DNA of 5,572 bases. Source: Planctomycetota bacterium (lineage in GTDB: Bacteria; Planctomycetota; Planctomycetia; Pirellulales; Lacipirellulaceae). The notes below the pieces were generated by a model. It saw only the letters and a list, made by a program, of their open reading frames with translations. It did no database searches and had not been told where the DNA came from. Position 1 is the first letter of the stretch. Each line of letters opens with the position of its first letter. The position numbers and the translations under genes are program-made. The stretch spans positions 1-5,572 of the forward strand of contig JAKEIB010000111.1 in NCBI GenBank assembly GCA_022614705.1, written 5' to 3'. Positions 4,948-5,572 of this stretch are shown here, in pieces.

Positions 4948-5572
4948 CTAATTACGCTTAGACCGTAAGATCTGGATTCCCAAACATCCGGCCACCACGA
5001 TCAACGCAATCGAGGCTGGTTCGGGAACTCCCGCTGCCGACCCAACAGCCGCGCCAGAACCTAAAGCATTGCCAAAGTTAGCGCGCCAAGTGTCATAACC
5101 GGCCTGCGAGCCGTCGGTTTTTCGCCAGACGACGAAATCTGCTGCGTCGACTTTACCGTCGTTGTTATAGTCGCCATCAAGTCCGCCGGGGGTGATTGCG
5201 GCGGTGTAGAGCGCAGCCGCTTCAGCGGCGGTAAGCGAGCGATTCCAATACACAAACTCGTCGAGGTCGCCGGCAAGGGCGCCCCAGCCGGGGTTAAACG
5301 CCGCTGTCCGGGCCCCGATGTGGGGCTCCGCCGATGGCGTCGAATAGGAATCGAGGCTGAATTCGAAGTTGGGCGACAGATCTACCCCGTTGACGTAAAC
5401 GTCCATGTCGCCTGAGGCGTCGCCATTTCGGACAACTACAACGTGCGCCCAGTCGCCGGCGGTGTTGAAGTCGAAGACCGTGCTCTTGATCGACCTCGCC
5501 TGGAAGTCTTGCGTATCAACGACCAAGCCGTCATAGTCGTCCACTGTCCCGTAGACGATCAGAAACGGATGC
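4948..5572 (-). CDS. 3' part of a LamG / dockerin-like / PEP-CTERM surface protein (runs off right edge)
   Basis: The frame is open from the right edge to a TAG at 4950-4948; about 207 residues are visible. A GTG at 5544 lies inside an already open domain, so I take the gene as 5'-truncated by the window. Counting from the first visible residue, 1 to about 122 is the C-terminal part of a LamG/ConA-like domain (DWAHVVVVRNG, MDVYVNG, IGARTA, GDLDEFVYWNRSLTAAEAAALY). Residues 131-167 hold a dockerin-like calcium loop, D134-Y-N136-N-D138-G-K140-V-D142-A-A-D145, then VVWRKTDG and YDTWRANFG, a module very common in planctomycete secreted proteins. Residues 182-207 are a PEP-CTERM signal: VPEPASIAL, a hydrophobic helix, then RSKRN. 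The protein should be exported and handled by an exosortase. LamG domains bind glycans or proteins in other systems; the ligand here is unknown. Only one EF-hand loop is present, unlike the paired repeats of cellulosomal dockerins. Confidence 0.9.
   Translation of the reverse strand, partial: HPFLIVYGTVDDYDGLVVDTQDFQARSIKSTVFDFNTAGDWAHVVVVRNGDASGDMDVYVNGVDLSPNFEFSLDSYSTPSAEPHIGARTAAFNPGWGALAGDLDEFVYWNRSLTAAEAAALYTAAITPGGLDGDYNNDGKVDAADFVVWRKTDGSQAGYDTWRANFGNALGSGAAVGSAAGVPEPASIALIVVAGCLGIQILRSKRN

Noticed and set aside
4948..5544. Treating the GTG at 5544 as the start of the right-hand gene
   Set aside because: The frame continues open upstream to the edge, the GTG falls inside a LamG domain, and no signal peptide follows it, so the gene must begin outside the window.
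1..5572. CRISPR arrays, tRNA or rRNA genes, complete insertion sequences
   Set aside because: No regularly spaced repeats, cloverleaf-like sequences, rRNA signatures or paired IS ends were seen on either strand.

Overview
The window looks like chromosomal DNA from a planctomycete, most likely of the Pirellulales type. The evidence is family-level: a DUF1559 pseudopilin-like protein with a GFTLVE prepilin signal and a C-terminal H-X9-DG motif, two proteins ending in PEP-CTERM sorting signals, a LamG plus dockerin-like EF-hand protein with the D-Y-N-N-D-G-K-V loop common in this phylum, and a secreted sialidase. All supported genes lie on the minus strand, so the region is transcribed from right to left. 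No RNA gene, CRISPR array, complete mobile element or antisense gene could be supported.

Layout in transcription order (right to left). 5572-4948: 3' part of a LamG/dockerin-like/PEP-CTERM protein, cut by the window edge. 4947-4609: a gap holding a perfect 11-bp hairpin and a 7-bp tandem repeat. 4608-3556: a complete 350-residue exported PEP-CTERM protein with a good ribosome binding site. 3555-3246: a gap with one small cUUCGg hairpin. 3245-2052: an exported GH33-type exo-alpha-sialidase with an apparently complete catalytic set. 1996-1667: the decayed C-terminal end of an IS630-family transposase, starting about 50 bp after the sialidase stop. 1620-1593: a near-consensus sigma-70 promoter on the minus strand. 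1484-387: the DUF1559 protein, with a non-ATG start and a strong nested hairpin inside its coding sequence. 386-72: a gap without a convincing gene. 71-1: the first 23 codons of a further exported or membrane-anchored protein.

How the parts fit: almost every product is predicted to leave the cytoplasm. Two carry PEP-CTERM tails, which in other bacteria are recognised by an exosortase. The sialidase has a signal peptide but no such tail, and DUF1559 carries a type IV pilin-like N-terminus. The region therefore reads as a set of cell-surface and glycan-related genes. The gaps of about 310-340 bp and the separate promoter suggest several transcription units rather than one operon. I do not see a new multi-gene system here. 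The items most worth a second look are the hairpin embedded in the DUF1559 gene, the intergenic hairpin whose arm recurs as a 9-bp core beside the IS630 remnant, the unusual first Asp-box region of the sialidase, and the odd start of the DUF1559 gene.
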